Shown here one piece after another: positions 44,040 to 60,878 of a stretch of 64,000 bases of DNA. Every line of letters starts with the position of its first letter. The first letter of the stretch is position 1. This stretch comes from Streptomyces sp. V3I8 (GTDB lineage: Bacteria; Actinomycetota; Actinomycetes; Streptomycetales; Streptomycetaceae): the NCBI RefSeq assembly GCF_030817535.1, contig NZ_JAUSZL010000002.1, positions 2,046,001-2,110,000 of the forward strand. Reading direction: 5' to 3'. The notes under the pieces were generated by a model that was not told where the DNA came from, made no database searches, and worked only from the letters and a program-made list of their open reading frames with translations. The position numbers were made by a program, and so were the translations under genes.

Positions 44040-44523
44040 ACGGGGCCCGGCCTTCGAGGGCGAGGAGCCGGATCTTGCGTTCCAGTCCGCCCGCGTACCC
44101 GGTGAGGGATCCGTCCGCGCCGATCACGCGGTGGCACGGGCGGACGATCAGCAGCGGATTGGCGCCGATCGCCCCGCCGACGGCCCGCACGGCGACGCGC
44201 GAGGCGCCGATCCGCGCGGCGATCTCGCCGTACGTGGTGGTCGTCCCGTAGGGAACGGCGTCGAGGGCGTTCCAGACCCGCTCCCGGAACTCGGTGCCGT
44301 TCGTCCGCAACTCCAGGTCGAACTCCTTGAGTTCGTTCGCGAAATAGGCGGCCAGCTGTCGTTCGGCCTCCTTGAAGAGTTCCGGCGCGCACCGCCACCC
44401 GGGCCCGACCGTGCGCCCGCCCTTCTGGCCGGGCACGGAGAGGGAGTCGAGCGTCCCCGTCCCGTCGGCGGTGAGGAGGAGTTCACCGACGGGACTGTCG
44501 AAGGAGGTGTAGTACGTGGTCAC
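43978..44523 (-). CDS. ogt: Methylated-DNA-protein-cysteine S-methyltransferase
   Basis: A 181-residue suicide repair protein. The active-site motif PCHRVI puts the acceptor at C130; RAVGGAIGANPLLIVRPC and GSLTGYAGGLERK are the flanking blocks. It removes O6-methyl groups from guanine. GTG 44523 with AAGGCGAGG upstream begins the family-typical sequence. An alternative ATG at 44580 overlaps the stop of the upstream Ada-like gene and would add 19 residues; either way the two are coupled. The C-terminal 25 residues run antisense into the PPOX gene. Confidence 0.9.
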   Translation of the reverse strand: MTTYYTSFDSPVGELLLTADGTGTLDSLSVPGQKGGRTVGPGWRCAPELFKEAERQLAAYFANELKEFDLELRTNGTEFRERVWNALDAVPYGTTTTYGEIAARIGASRVAVRAVGGAIGANPLLIVRPCHRVIGADGSLTGYAGGLERKIRLLALEGRAPSTPPAPSCGSAGDGRGSVPR

Positions 44524-44576
44524 TTGTCCTCGCCTTCCGGCTGTGGCTCTGATCGTGGTTCCGGTCATGGCTGTGG

Positions 44577-46025
44577 TCATGGCTTCGGCCGGGCCGCTGC
44601 CAGGTGCTGTACGGCGTAGGAACGCCACGGACGCCAGGCGTCGGGAACGGGTGCGCCGGGCGGGGCCACATCGGGGTCGCCGAGCGCGCGGGTGCGGATG
44701 ACGGCCACGGCACCTGCGTCCAGGCCGGGCAGGGCGAGCAACGCGGCCCGCGCCACCTCCCGGTCGGCACCGGGGTCGAGCCGCAGACTCCCGTCCGCGA
44801 GGGCGGCGGCGAGGGCGCCCACCGGGCCACCGGACTCCGCGAGGGACTCCGCGAGCAGGACCGGTGCGGGAAAGACGTGCGTGAGCGTCCCGCTGGGCCG
44901 GTCCAGCGCCTTCCCGTACGTCCGCGCGAGCCGCGCCGCCCCGTCCCGTCCGACGAGTGCGCGGACGGCCAGCTCCTCCGGATCGGCGGCACCGGGCGAA
45001 CGCAGCCCCGGCCTGGCGCGGACCAGTGGGGCGAGCCGCGGGTCCGCGCCGAGCCGCTCGTCCACCGCGTACGGATCGGCGTCGAGGTCGAAGAGGCGGC
45101 GCAGCCGCTGCACGGCGGTGGTCAGGTCCCGCAGGTCGGTGAGGTGCAGGCGGGCGTCGAGCCAGCCGCTGCCGTGCGCGGACGCGCCCGCCGGCCGCTC
45201 CCCGACGGCGGCGGTCCCCGTGCCGTACGGCAGCCGCAGGGTCCGGCGGTAGGTACGGGACCCGGGGGCGCCCGTCACCTCCTCGACGCCCGGGACGGCC
45301 CCGGCGCCGAGCAGGTCGAAGACGGCGGCGGCCTGGTAGGGGCCGCGATGGGCGAGGCGCAGCGTGATGCCCGCCGACGGGGTGGCCGAGGGGCACGCGT
45401 CACCCCGGTCGGCACGGCCACGCGTCGCACCTCCCCGGTGCGCGCCACTGCGGTGCGCGCCACTGCGGTGCGCGGTGGCGCGCAGCCCGGTCGGCGTGGT
45501 CGCGTACACGGTCCGGATCGTGTCGTTGAACTGCCGCACGCTCGCGAATCCGGCCGCGAACGCGATCTCGGTGACCGGCAGCGCGGTGGTCTGCAGCAGG
45601 ACGCGTGCGGTGTGGGCGCGCTGGGCGCGGGCGAGGGCCACCGGTCCTGCGCCCAGTTCGGCGGTGAGCTGCCGCTGCACCTGGCGGGCGCTGTAGCCGA
45701 GCCGGACGGCGAGTCCGGCGACACCCTCGCGGTCCACGACGCCGTCGCCGATCATCCGCATCGCGCGCCCCACGACGTCGGCGCGCACGTTCCATTCGGC
45801 GGACCCCGGCGCGGCGTCCGGGCGGCACCTGCGGCAGGCCCGGAAGCCGGAGCCCTGCGCGGCCGCCGCGGTGGCGTAGTACCGCACGTTCTCGCGTTTC
45901 GGGGTCACCGCGGGGCAGCTCGGCCGGCAGTAGATCCCGGTCGTCCGCACGGCGAAGAAGAACGCCCCGTCGAACCGGGCGTCCCGGCTGCGTACGGCTC
46001 CGTATCCGGTCTCCTCGTCGATCAC
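44577..46025 (-). CDS. Ada/AraC/AlkA fusion with damaged glycosylase domain
   Basis: A 482-residue protein. The Ada zinc domain is at about 10-75, with C33, C37, C64 and C67 (YCRPSC, CRRC). An AraC-type HTH is at about 85-165 (VAGLAVRLGYSARQVQRQL). An AlkA N-terminal domain and then a helix-hairpin-helix glycosylase domain follow from about 205. In intact homologues, ALGDPD is followed by some 30 residues with the catalytic Asp before WRPWRSYA. Here ALGDPD is followed after only 12 residues by WRPWRSYAVQHL, and the LPG hairpin reads LPGLDAGAVA, lacking the usual GPWTA. So sensing and regulation look intact, but base excision probably is not. A short RSGAH repeat lies after the HTH. It is coupled to ogt. 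Confidence 0.8.
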   Translation of the reverse strand: MIDEETGYGAVRSRDARFDGAFFFAVRTTGIYCRPSCPAVTPKRENVRYYATAAAAQGSGFRACRRCRPDAAPGSAEWNVRADVVGRAMRMIGDGVVDREGVAGLAVRLGYSARQVQRQLTAELGAGPVALARAQRAHTARVLLQTTALPVTEIAFAAGFASVRQFNDTIRTVYATTPTGLRATAHRSGAHRSGAHRGGATRGRADRGDACPSATPSAGITLRLAHRGPYQAAAVFDLLGAGAVPGVEEVTGAPGSRTYRRTLRLPYGTGTAAVGERPAGASAHGSGWLDARLHLTDLRDLTTAVQRLRRLFDLDADPYAVDERLGADPRLAPLVRARPGLRSPGAADPEELAVRALVGRDGAARLARTYGKALDRPSGTLTHVFPAPVLLAESLAESGGPVGALAAALADGSLRLDPGADREVARAALLALPGLDAGAVAVIRTRALGDPDVAPPGAPVPDAWRPWRSYAVQHLAAARPKP

Positions 46026-46165
46026 CCCTCCAGTCTGCGCCGCCACCGGCCGGCGGGCTGGCGGATTTCGGACGCGGCGCTGCCGGCGCCTGCGACCGGG
46101 CGGGGGCGGGAACGGAGCCGGGGGGGGAGGGCGGAGCCGGTCGGCCCACCCCCACCCCCGGGAAC

Positions 46166-47284
46166 TCAGCGCCAGGCCCGGGTACCGCGCTTGGCCTCCA
46201 TCGCGGCCCGCCCCTCGGCTCCCCGGCGCTTCCACTCCTTGCGCAGCTCGGAGCGGGCGCGCGCGTCGGTCTTGGCCATGATCCGCTGGTTCTCGCGCAG
46301 GAGCTTGCGGTAGCTCTCGAGCCGCCGCTCCGCAAGCACGCCCGAGTCCAGCGCGGCCAGCACCGCGCAGCCCGGTTCGGCCACGTGCGCGCAGTCCAGG
46401 AACCGGCACCCGCGGGCCAGTTCCTCGATCTCCGCGAACACCTGTCCGACTCCGCTGCCGGCGTCGAAGAGCCCGACACCGCGCAGGCCGGGGGTGTCGA
46501 TCAGGACGCCGCCGCCGGGCAGCACGAGCAGGTTGCGGGTCGTGGTCGTGTGCCGGCCCTTGCCGTCGACGTCGCGTGCCGCCTGCACGGCCATCACGTC
46601 CTCGCCGAGCAGCGCGTTCGCGAGCGTCGACTTGCCCGCGCCCGACTGACCGAGCAGCACGGACGTACCGCCCGACACGAGGGCGCCGAGCACGTCGAGA
46701 CCGGCTCCGTCCGTGGCGCTGACCGGCAGCACCTGGACGCCCGGCGCCGCGGTCTCCACGTCCTGCACGAGATGGCCGAGGCCCGTCGCGTCCGGCACCA
46801 GGTCGGCCTTGGTCAGTACGACCAGGGGCTGCGCCCCGGACTCCCAGGCCAGTGCCAGGAACCGCTCGATGCGGCCGAGTTCGAGTTCCACCGCCAGGGA
46901 CACCGCGATGATCGCGAAGTCCACGTTGGCGGCGAGGATCTGCCCCTCCGACCTCTTGGACGAGGTCGACCGCACGAAGGCGGTACGGCGCGGCAGGTAC
47001 TCCCGCACATAGCGGGGGTCCCCGCCCGGGTCGACGACGGCCCAGTCACCGGTGCAGATGACCCGGAGCGGGTCGTTCGGCGTGACGAACTCGGTGTCGA
47101 CCCGCACGGGCCCGTCGACGGTGACGACATCGCACTGCCCGCGGTCGACCCGTACGACCCGTCCCGGCACGAGCCCGCGCTCGAGGTGCGGGGCGAACGC
47201 GGCGGCCCACGCATCGTCCCAGCCGTAGGGCGCGAGCGGATGAGCCGAAGAAGCCGGAGAAGAGAGAGAGGGTGAGAAAGACAA
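46166..47284 (-). CDS. rsgA: Ribosome small-subunit GTPase A
   Basis: A 372-residue GTPase with an N-terminal OB-fold (VVRVDRGQCDVVTVDGPVRV) and a circularly permuted G domain: G4 LTKADL, then G1 GQSGAGKSTL, then G3 DTPG. The zinc finger C-x4-C-x-H-x5-C (CRFLDCAHVAEPGC) and a basic end follow. It helps late 30S maturation and releases RbfA. A tiny open frame with an ideal ribosome site lies upstream on the same strand. Confidence 0.9.
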   Translation of the reverse strand: MSFSPSLSSPASSAHPLAPYGWDDAWAAAFAPHLERGLVPGRVVRVDRGQCDVVTVDGPVRVDTEFVTPNDPLRVICTGDWAVVDPGGDPRYVREYLPRRTAFVRSTSSKRSEGQILAANVDFAIIAVSLAVELELGRIERFLALAWESGAQPLVVLTKADLVPDATGLGHLVQDVETAAPGVQVLPVSATDGAGLDVLGALVSGGTSVLLGQSGAGKSTLANALLGEDVMAVQAARDVDGKGRHTTTTRNLLVLPGGGVLIDTPGLRGVGLFDAGSGVGQVFAEIEELARGCRFLDCAHVAEPGCAVLAALDSGVLAERRLESYRKLLRENQRIMAKTDARARSELRKEWKRRGAEGRAAMEAKRGTRAWR

Positions 47285-47346
47285 GGGGTGACCCTTCGAA
47301 GGGTGGCCCCGGCACCGCGCTCACTGGCGCGGGAGGAAAGGAGAGG

Positions 47347-47418
47347 TCAGCCGGAGACCACGGAGGTGGATTTGATGAACTTCCGGATGCGGGCAGCGCC
47401 CACCACAGAGACAGTCAT
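47347..47418 (-). CDS. Possible 23-residue peptide gene (leader or small protein)
   Basis: ATG 47418 is preceded on the minus strand by AGGAGG at 47427-47432, 8 bp away, which is near ideal. The frame encodes 23 residues, starting MTVSVVGAARIRKFIKSTS and ending before a TGA at 47347. The peptide is basic and amphipathic. It ends 63 bp before rsgA. It could be a small protein, a leader that controls rsgA, or chance. No family is known to me. Confidence 0.45.
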   Translation of the reverse strand: MTVSVVGAARIRKFIKSTSVVSG

Positions 47419-47542
47419 CGTTCACACCTCCTGATCGCGTCGGCACGGCATCGGCGGCGGGGCGGACCCACCGCGCGGACAACCAGACCCTAGCCCGCCG
47501 CCCCGCCCGGGCCAACCAGTTTTCCGGGCCCGCCTCGGCGGC

Positions 47543-52021
<4,479 letters not shown>

Positions 52022-52229
52022 TCCCCGCCTCCGCGGTGCGCGGCCACCCCCGCCTCGGCGTACGGGGAGGGCTTCGCGCAACCCTTTTCCCAAGCCCTTG
52101 TCGAAAGCGCACCGCGGTCATAGCCTGGCGCCGCGCCGGGGTCGTCGTCGGCTCCGCCACGGCCCGGACTTGCCCGGACCGGCCCGGAGCGACCTGGACC
52201 GGCCCGGAGGATCGAGGGGGCACGCTCTG

Positions 52230-53495
52230 GTGAAGCGCACATCGCGCGACATCCGTACCGCGAACCGCTACGGGGTGCTGCGCCAGATCATCGCCCGCTC
52301 GCCCACGTCCCGGCAGGAGCTGGCCGCCGCGACCGGGCTGAGTCTCGCCACGGTCGCCACGCTCGTCGGTGAGCTGCTCGGCCTCGGGATGCTGACGGAG
52401 GTCGGCTTCGAGGACTCCGCGGGCGGGCGCCCGCGGGGACTCGTGGCCGTCGACACGTCGGGGGGCGCCCTGATCGGCGTCGACATCGCGGAGACGTACG
52501 TGCGCGTCGAGCTGTTCGACCTCGCGCTGACCGTGCTGGCCCGGGCCGACGAGGACATGCGCCCCGGTGAGATCCGCCCGGAACAGGTCGTCGGCCAGGT
52601 CGCCTCGGCCGTCGGGTCGGTGGTCGCGCAGGCCGGGGTCGAGGCCGCACGGGTGCTCGGGGTCGGCGTCAGCGTGCCGGGGCAGGTGGACCGGGAGGCC
52701 GGGGTCTCGGAGTACGCGCCCAACTGGGACTGGCACGACGTGCCGTTGCTCGGCCTCCTCGCCGAGCACATCGCGTTTCCGCTGTACCTGGACAACCCGC
52801 TGCGCGCCTGCGCGGTCGCCGAGCTGTGGTTCGGGGCCGCGCGCGGGCGCGGGGACGCCGTGGTGGTGAACCTCGGCACGGGGGTCGGCGCCGGGCTCGT
52901 CCTGGGCGGCGGGCTGCACCGGGGGGTCAGCAACAGCGCCGGCGAGTGGGGGCACACCACACTCGTGCTGGACGGGCGGCCCTGCCACTGCGGCAACCGC
53001 GGATGCGTGGAGACGTACGTCGGCGCGCCCGGAATCATGCTGAACCTGCGGGAGTCGGATCCCGGCAGTCCGCTGCTGCACCCCGAGGACCAGACGGCGA
53101 CGATCGACGCCCTCGCACGGGCGGTCGCCGCACAGGACCCGGTGGCCATGAAGGTGCTCCGGGACACCGCGCGCTGTCTCGGCGCCGCCGTCGCCGACCT
53201 GGTGAACCTCCTCGACCCCGAGGTGATCGTGCTCAGCAGCTGGGTCGCGGCCACGCTCGGCGAGCCGCTGCTGCACGAGGTGCGCGAGGCCGTGGCCCGG
53301 CGTGCGCTCAAGCGGCCACTGGCCGGCACCGACATCGTCCTGTCCCCCATTCCCACGGACCCGGTCTGCCTGGGCGCGGCGACGTTCGCGCTCGAAGGGG
53401 CCCTCGACTCGGTGGGCCCGAGACTCCCGGGCGGCAGGACCGCCGCCACGCGGCGCCCCGTCCCGGCGAGAGGCCGTACAGCACCGTCTTCGTGA
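52230..53495 (+). CDS. ROK-family transcriptional regulator
   Basis: A 421-residue regulator of the NagC/XylR type. A winged HTH is at about 10-65 (TSRQELAAATGLSLATVATLVGELLGLGML). A ROK sugar-binding domain follows from about 80 (GVDIAETYVRVELFDLAL, VNLGTGVGAGLVLGGGLHRG). The zinc motif GHTTLVLDGRPCHCGNRGCVETY is complete (H and three Cys). It has no full sugar-kinase DxGxT, so it is a regulator. The next operon (ABC transporter and beta-galactosidase) is the likely target. Start GTG 52230 has GAGGGGG about 9 bp upstream. Confidence 0.85.
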   Translation: MKRTSRDIRTANRYGVLRQIIARSPTSRQELAAATGLSLATVATLVGELLGLGMLTEVGFEDSAGGRPRGLVAVDTSGGALIGVDIAETYVRVELFDLALTVLARADEDMRPGEIRPEQVVGQVASAVGSVVAQAGVEAARVLGVGVSVPGQVDREAGVSEYAPNWDWHDVPLLGLLAEHIAFPLYLDNPLRACAVAELWFGAARGRGDAVVVNLGTGVGAGLVLGGGLHRGVSNSAGEWGHTTLVLDGRPCHCGNRGCVETYVGAPGIMLNLRESDPGSPLLHPEDQTATIDALARAVAAQDPVAMKVLRDTARCLGAAVADLVNLLDPEVIVLSSWVAATLGEPLLHEVREAVARRALKRPLAGTDIVLSPIPTDPVCLGAATFALEGALDSVGPRLPGGRTAATRRPVPARGRTAPSS

Positions 53496-53581
53496 CGACG
53501 GGCGCCGGAGCGGCCCGGCGACAGGCCGGTGACAGGCCGGCGGAACAACCATGTGCATCCGCAACGACGCACCACGCCACG

Positions 53582-53604
53582 CTTGATCCGAACCTTGTGG
53601 ATCA
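53582..53604. promoter_or_regulatory. Candidate operator of the sugar ABC/beta-galactosidase operon
   Basis: TTGATCC (53582-53588) and GGATCAA (53598-53604) are perfect inverted arms 9 bp apart, upstream of the ABC operon and downstream of the ROK gene. The center-to-center distance is that of a dimeric operator. The remaining gap to 53781 holds a further motif pair CTTGCCGAAG/CCCGAAGG I could not assign. Confidence 0.5.
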
Positions 53605-53781
53605 AAGGCGTCCGGCCCCTTGATGCATGGCCCGCACACCTTTGCGTCCGGCATTCCTAACGGCGCGCAACGCTTCGCGCAGGCTTCGTCCAACCCCTTG
53701 CCGAAGCATTACCCGAAGGTTAACGTCCCGCACCGCACAGGGATGTCGAGCCGCAGCCACCTTCGAGACAAGGACGTCAGG

Positions 53782-55047
53782 ATGTCGGCACCGAGCAGCA
53801 GCAACTGGGATCGTCGCTCCGTACTGCGGGCCACCGCGGGCCTCGCCGCCCTCGGCCCGCTGGCCGCCTGCGGCGGCAACACCGGCCGTGAGGGCGGCGG
53901 CAGTTCCGGCAAGGGGCTCGTGCAGTACTTCCACGCGTACGGGGAGGCCGGCACCCAGGAGGCCGTCAAGCGGTACGCCAAGGCCTACGACGGGGCCCGC
54001 GTGAGCACCCAGTGGATCACCGGCACCAACTTCGAGAGCAAGCTGTTCTCGTCGCTGCTCACCGACAACGCCCCGGACGTCTTCGAGTTCCACCCCCAGC
54101 TCCAGTTGATCAGGAGCGGCCAGGTGGCGCCGCTGGACGACATCCTCGCCCCGGTCAAGGACGACTTCAATCCGGCGGACATCACGTCCCACACCGTCGA
54201 CGGCAAGGTCTACGGCGTCCGCATGATCGACGACCCGCAGTTCTTCTTCTACCGCAGGTCGCTGCTGGAGAAGGCCGGTCTCGGGGTACCGCAGACCCTC
54301 GACGAGCTGGCCGAGGCGGCGGACAAGCTCACCACCGACAAGGTGAAGGGCCTGTTCCTCGGCAACAACATGGTGTCGACGAACTACGCCCTGGTCTGGG
54401 CGGCCGGCGCCGACCAGCTGAACGACAGGAACGAGATCGCGTACCACACCGACGACGTGGCGGCGGCGCTGAAGACGTACCGCAAGATGTTCACCAGCGG
54501 CCACCTGCTCCTGGACGCCCCCGCCGACTACTGGGACCCCTCGGCCCTGGTCCAGGGACTCACCGCGATCCAGTGGTGCGGCATGTGGGCCATGCCCGTG
54601 ATGCAGAAGGCCCTCGGCGACGACCTCGGCGTCTTCCCCTTCCCCCCGGCGGCCTCCGGCGCCAGACCCGCTGTCTACAACGGCGGTTGGTCGATGTTCG
54701 TCAACGCCAAGGGCAAGAACGTGGATCTGGCCAAGGAATACGTGAAGTGGCTGTGGATCGACCGGAAGAAGTACCAGGAGGACTGGGCGCTCGGTTACGG
54801 CTTCCACATACCCCCGCGCACCTCGATCGCCGCGTCCGCCACCAAGCTCAAGTCGGGTCTGCCCGCCGAGGGCGTCAAGCTCTTCACCGACTACGGACGC
54901 TTCGACAACATCTCCTGGACGCAGGCGATGATCACGGCGCTGGAGGAAGTGGTCGCCAACGCGGTCCGCAAGGGCATGGATCCGGAGAAGGCCCTCGACG
55001 CGGCGGACGTGAAGGTCGACCGCGAACTCAAGAAGCTGTTCGGATAA
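53782..55047 (+). CDS. Sugar ABC transporter substrate-binding lipoprotein
   Basis: A 421-residue solute-binding protein. The signal has twin arginines (DRRSVLRATAGLAALGP) and a lipobox ending LAACGG, so the mature protein is anchored by its Cys. MalE-type SBP_bac_1 features: EIAYHTDDVAAALKTYRKMF, GTNFESKLFSSLLTDNAPDV, QWCGMWAMPVM. It probably brings in a beta-galactoside such as galactobiose or lactose, judged from the GH2 enzyme downstream. AAGGA precedes ATG 53782; a start at 53743 would add 13 non-signal residues. Confidence 0.85.
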   Translation: MSAPSSSNWDRRSVLRATAGLAALGPLAACGGNTGREGGGSSGKGLVQYFHAYGEAGTQEAVKRYAKAYDGARVSTQWITGTNFESKLFSSLLTDNAPDVFEFHPQLQLIRSGQVAPLDDILAPVKDDFNPADITSHTVDGKVYGVRMIDDPQFFFYRRSLLEKAGLGVPQTLDELAEAADKLTTDKVKGLFLGNNMVSTNYALVWAAGADQLNDRNEIAYHTDDVAAALKTYRKMFTSGHLLLDAPADYWDPSALVQGLTAIQWCGMWAMPVMQKALGDDLGVFPFPPAASGARPAVYNGGWSMFVNAKGKNVDLAKEYVKWLWIDRKKYQEDWALGYGFHIPPRTSIAASATKLKSGLPAEGVKLFTDYGRFDNISWTQAMITALEEVVANAVRKGMDPEKALDAADVKVDRELKKLFG

Positions 55048-55067
55048 GCCGGCGGACAGGCAGCGCC

Positions 55068-56030
55068 ATGTCGACCACCACGACACGTGACGCCACCCGC
55101 CCCTCGCCGGCCGAGGCCGCCGAGGCCGGGCCGCGCAAGGGCGTACGGGGCAGCACGCTCAGCTTCTGGATCTTCACCGGGCCGTTTCTCGCCGGCCTGG
55201 TGATCTTCGTCTACGTCCCCATCGGCTGGAGTCTGTGGCTCAGCTTCTTCGAGGCGCGCTACACGGTCACCCCCGACACGTTCGTCGGCTTCGACAACTA
55301 CCGGCTGATGCTGACGAACGGCGACTTCACCGGTTCGCTCGTCACCTTCACCGTCTTCGCCGCGATCATCGTGCCGGTCACCTGGGCGCTGTCGCTGGGC
55401 CTCGCCCTGATGGTGCACCGGCTGCGCTTCCTGAAGGCGTTCTTCCGGTCGGTCTTCTTCCTCCCGACGGCGTGCAGCTTCGTCGCCGCCTCGCTGATCT
55501 GGAAGATGTCCGTCTTCAGCGGGGTCCGCTTCGGTCTGATGAACACCGTCCTCGGCTGGTTCGGCGTCGCGAACACCGCCTGGCTGGCCGACCCGAACCC
55601 GCCCTGGTACTGGCTGGTCGTCGTGTCCGTCCGGCTGTGGCTGCAGGCCGGCTTCTACATGATCCTGTTCCTGGCGGCCCTGCAGAACATCCCGCCGGAG
55701 CTCTACGAGGCCGCCGCCATCGACGGTGCCAGGCCCGGCTGGCAGACCTTCCGCCACATCACCCTGCCCCAGTTGCGGGCCACCTCGACCGCCGTGGTCC
55801 TGCTGCTGCTCGTGGCCGCCTACCAGGCCTTCGACGAGTTCTTCAACCTGCTCGCGAAGACGACCTGGGGCCGCCCGCCGCTCGTCGAGCTGTACTACAC
55901 GGCTCTGGGCGACGACCAGGACTACGGAGCGGGCAGCGCGGGCGCGGTCGTCCTGACGCTGCTGATCTGCATGGTGACCCTGCTCCAGGGCAGGTTCCTG
56001 GGCTTCGGCAGGAGGGACGACTCCGGATGA
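55068..56030 (+). CDS. Sugar ABC transporter permease (MalF type)
   Basis: A 320-residue membrane protein with six hydrophobic segments and the EAA loop YEAAAIDGARPGWQTFRHITLP. It pairs with the next permease. Spacing of 20 bp from the binding-protein gene and 4-bp overlap with the next gene indicate one operon. No ATPase gene is present; in Streptomyces such transporters share MsiK, encoded elsewhere. Confidence 0.9.
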   Translation: MSTTTTRDATRPSPAEAAEAGPRKGVRGSTLSFWIFTGPFLAGLVIFVYVPIGWSLWLSFFEARYTVTPDTFVGFDNYRLMLTNGDFTGSLVTFTVFAAIIVPVTWALSLGLALMVHRLRFLKAFFRSVFFLPTACSFVAASLIWKMSVFSGVRFGLMNTVLGWFGVANTAWLADPNPPWYWLVVVSVRLWLQAGFYMILFLAALQNIPPELYEAAAIDGARPGWQTFRHITLPQLRATSTAVVLLLLVAAYQAFDEFFNLLAKTTWGRPPLVELYYTALGDDQDYGAGSAGAVVLTLLICMVTLLQGRFLGFGRRDDSG

Positions 56031-56881
56031 CGACCGTGAACCCGCCCCGTACCCGGCGTGGTGTGCTCGGCTCCGCCGGCCTCTACTTCGCCACCGCCGT
56101 CTGCGCGCTGCTCTTCCTCGTCCCCTTCTACCTGATCGTCCGCAACGCCCTGTCCACGGACGCCGAGATCACCGGCGAGGACTGGCAGTGGTTCCCCGCC
56201 GACATCCAGTGGGGAAATCTCACCGAGCTGTTCGACGACACGACCGTGCCGTTCGGCCGGTCCCTCGCGAACTCGGCGGTCGTCGGGGTCCTGCACACCC
56301 TCGGCACCCTGCTGGTCTGTTCGCTCGCGGGCTACGGCCTGGCCCGCATCCCGTACAAGCACGCCGACAGGATCTTCTACGCGGTCCTGGTGACCCTGAT
56401 GGTGCCGGCCGCCGTCACCTTCGTACCGAGCTTCGTGCTGGTCTCGTCGCTCGGCTGGGTGTCGAGTATGCAAGGTCTCATCGTTCCGGGCCTCTTCAGT
56501 GGTTTCACCTGCTTCCTGTTCCGGCAGTACTTCCTGGGGTTCCCCAAAGAACTGGAGGAGGCGGCGCGGGTGGACGGGCTCGGGTACTGGGGTGCGTACT
56601 GGCGCATCGTCGTGCCCAACTCGCTGAACTTCTTCGCCGCCATCGCGACCATCACCTTCATCAGCGGCTGGAACGCCTTCCTGTGGCCCCTGGTCATCGG
56701 CCAGGACCAGGAGGCGTGGACCGTGCAGGTCGCGCTCTCCTCGTACATGACGAACCAGACGGTCAACTTCCATCTGATCTTCATGGCCACCGCCATTTCC
56801 ATCCTGCCCCTGGTGCTCGTGTTCCTGTTCCTCCAGCGCTGGCTGGTGCAGGGGGTCGCGCAGACCGGCATCAAGGGCTGA
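56027..56881 (+). CDS. Sugar ABC transporter permease (MalG type)
   Basis: A 284-residue permease with six membrane segments and the EAA loop EEAARVDGLGYWGAYWRIVVP. ATG 56027 overlaps the TGA of the first permease gene. The two form the membrane channel. It ends 12 bp before the beta-galactosidase gene. Confidence 0.9.
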   Translation: MTTVNPPRTRRGVLGSAGLYFATAVCALLFLVPFYLIVRNALSTDAEITGEDWQWFPADIQWGNLTELFDDTTVPFGRSLANSAVVGVLHTLGTLLVCSLAGYGLARIPYKHADRIFYAVLVTLMVPAAVTFVPSFVLVSSLGWVSSMQGLIVPGLFSGFTCFLFRQYFLGFPKELEEAARVDGLGYWGAYWRIVVPNSLNFFAAIATITFISGWNAFLWPLVIGQDQEAWTVQVALSSYMTNQTVNFHLIFMATAISILPLVLVFLFLQRWLVQGVAQTGIKG

Positions 56882-59866
<2,985 letters not shown>

Positions 59867-60274
59867 CACCGCCACCGGCCGGGCGGGGGTCGGAAGTCGT
59901 CCACCCGCACCACGATCCCCGTCCAGCCGGAGAGGACGGCCGCCGTGCCCGCCCGGCGTCTGCCCGGACCCCGGCCGGTCGGTCGGCTCGATCGTCGACG
60001 AGGTGAGCGTCCACCCGTACAACGGTGACGGCCGGTCCCTCCAGGTGGACGTGCCCGACGCGGCGCCGGGTGAGTTCGGCCGGACCGTCGGCGGTCGAGC
60101 CGGTGACAGCCTTCGCCACCGGCCGGCCCGCGCCCTGGACCCTGGTCCTGCCGATCGCCGTCCTGCTCGCCGCGGCAACCGGCACGACCGGCACGACCGG
60201 CACGAACACGTCGGGAACGCCTGCGGCTGAACGACATGGCCCGTCCGCCGCGGGACCGCAGGCGCTTCAGGACT
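59867..60274. other. Gene-poor region with a decayed surface-protein remnant
   Basis: Near 59988-60095 the plus strand reads SIVDEVSVHPYNGDG and VDVPDAAPGEFG, like a piece of an extracellular beta-sandwich domain, then changes frame. PAPWTLVLPIAVLLAAATGTTGT follows, like a C-terminal membrane anchor with a GT repeat (a 9-bp unit, three copies near 60179-60205). There is no start and no ribosome site. I take it as debris. Confidence 0.45.
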
Positions 60275-60853
60275 TCAGCGGGCGATGAGCCTGCGTGCCG
60301 CTTCCTTCATGGAGTCGCGCAACCGCTGGGCGTCGGCGTCCTCGCCTCCGACGAGGATGCGGGCCATCTGCGGCACGAAGGACGCCCAGTTGGCCATCGC
60401 GACCAGCAGGAACAGCAGGTCGGGGGCCGGGATCGCGCTGCCGACCACGCCCCGCTCCTGGCCGTCGCGCAGCGCGGCGACCTTGCGGGAGTAGTGCTCC
60501 TGGCGCTGCTCCTCGTGGGGCAGCTCGGAGGTGCCGTACTCCAGGCCCTCCCAGAAGAGCAGGCGCAGCAGTTCGGGGTGCGCGGCGTGGTAGTCCATCA
60601 GCCGGTCCATCCAGCCCTCGATGTCGTCGGGGTCGACGGGGACGGAGGCCGCGAGGTCGACCATGGACCGCTCCAGAACGTGCGCGAACAGTTCGGCCTT
60701 GTTGCCGAAGTACGCGTAGATCAACTGCTTGTTGGCCTTGGCCGATGCCGCGATCCGGTCCACCCGGGCGCCCGCGATGCCGTAGTCGGCGAATTCGGCG
60801 GTCGCCGCCTCGAAGATCCGGGCCTTGGTGGCCTCGGGGTCCTTTGCTGCCAT
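60275..60853 (-). CDS. TetR-family repressor of the adjacent MFS exporter
   Basis: A 192-residue regulator with the HTH at about 10-55 (TKARIFEAATAEFADYGIAGARVDRIA, KQLIYAYFGNKAELFAHV), and a C-terminal domain with PELLRLLFWEGLEYG and WASFVPQMARILVG, of the type that controls drug and toxin exporters. It is divergent from the MFS gene; two CAACCAACT-type palindromes lie between, so autoregulation and repression of the pump are very likely. Confidence 0.9.
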   Translation of the reverse strand: MAAKDPEATKARIFEAATAEFADYGIAGARVDRIAASAKANKQLIYAYFGNKAELFAHVLERSMVDLAASVPVDPDDIEGWMDRLMDYHAAHPELLRLLFWEGLEYGTSELPHEEQRQEHYSRKVAALRDGQERGVVGSAIPAPDLLFLLVAMANWASFVPQMARILVGGEDADAQRLRDSMKEAARRLIAR

Positions 60854-60878
60854 GGGGACAGACTAGCCCCACATCTCA

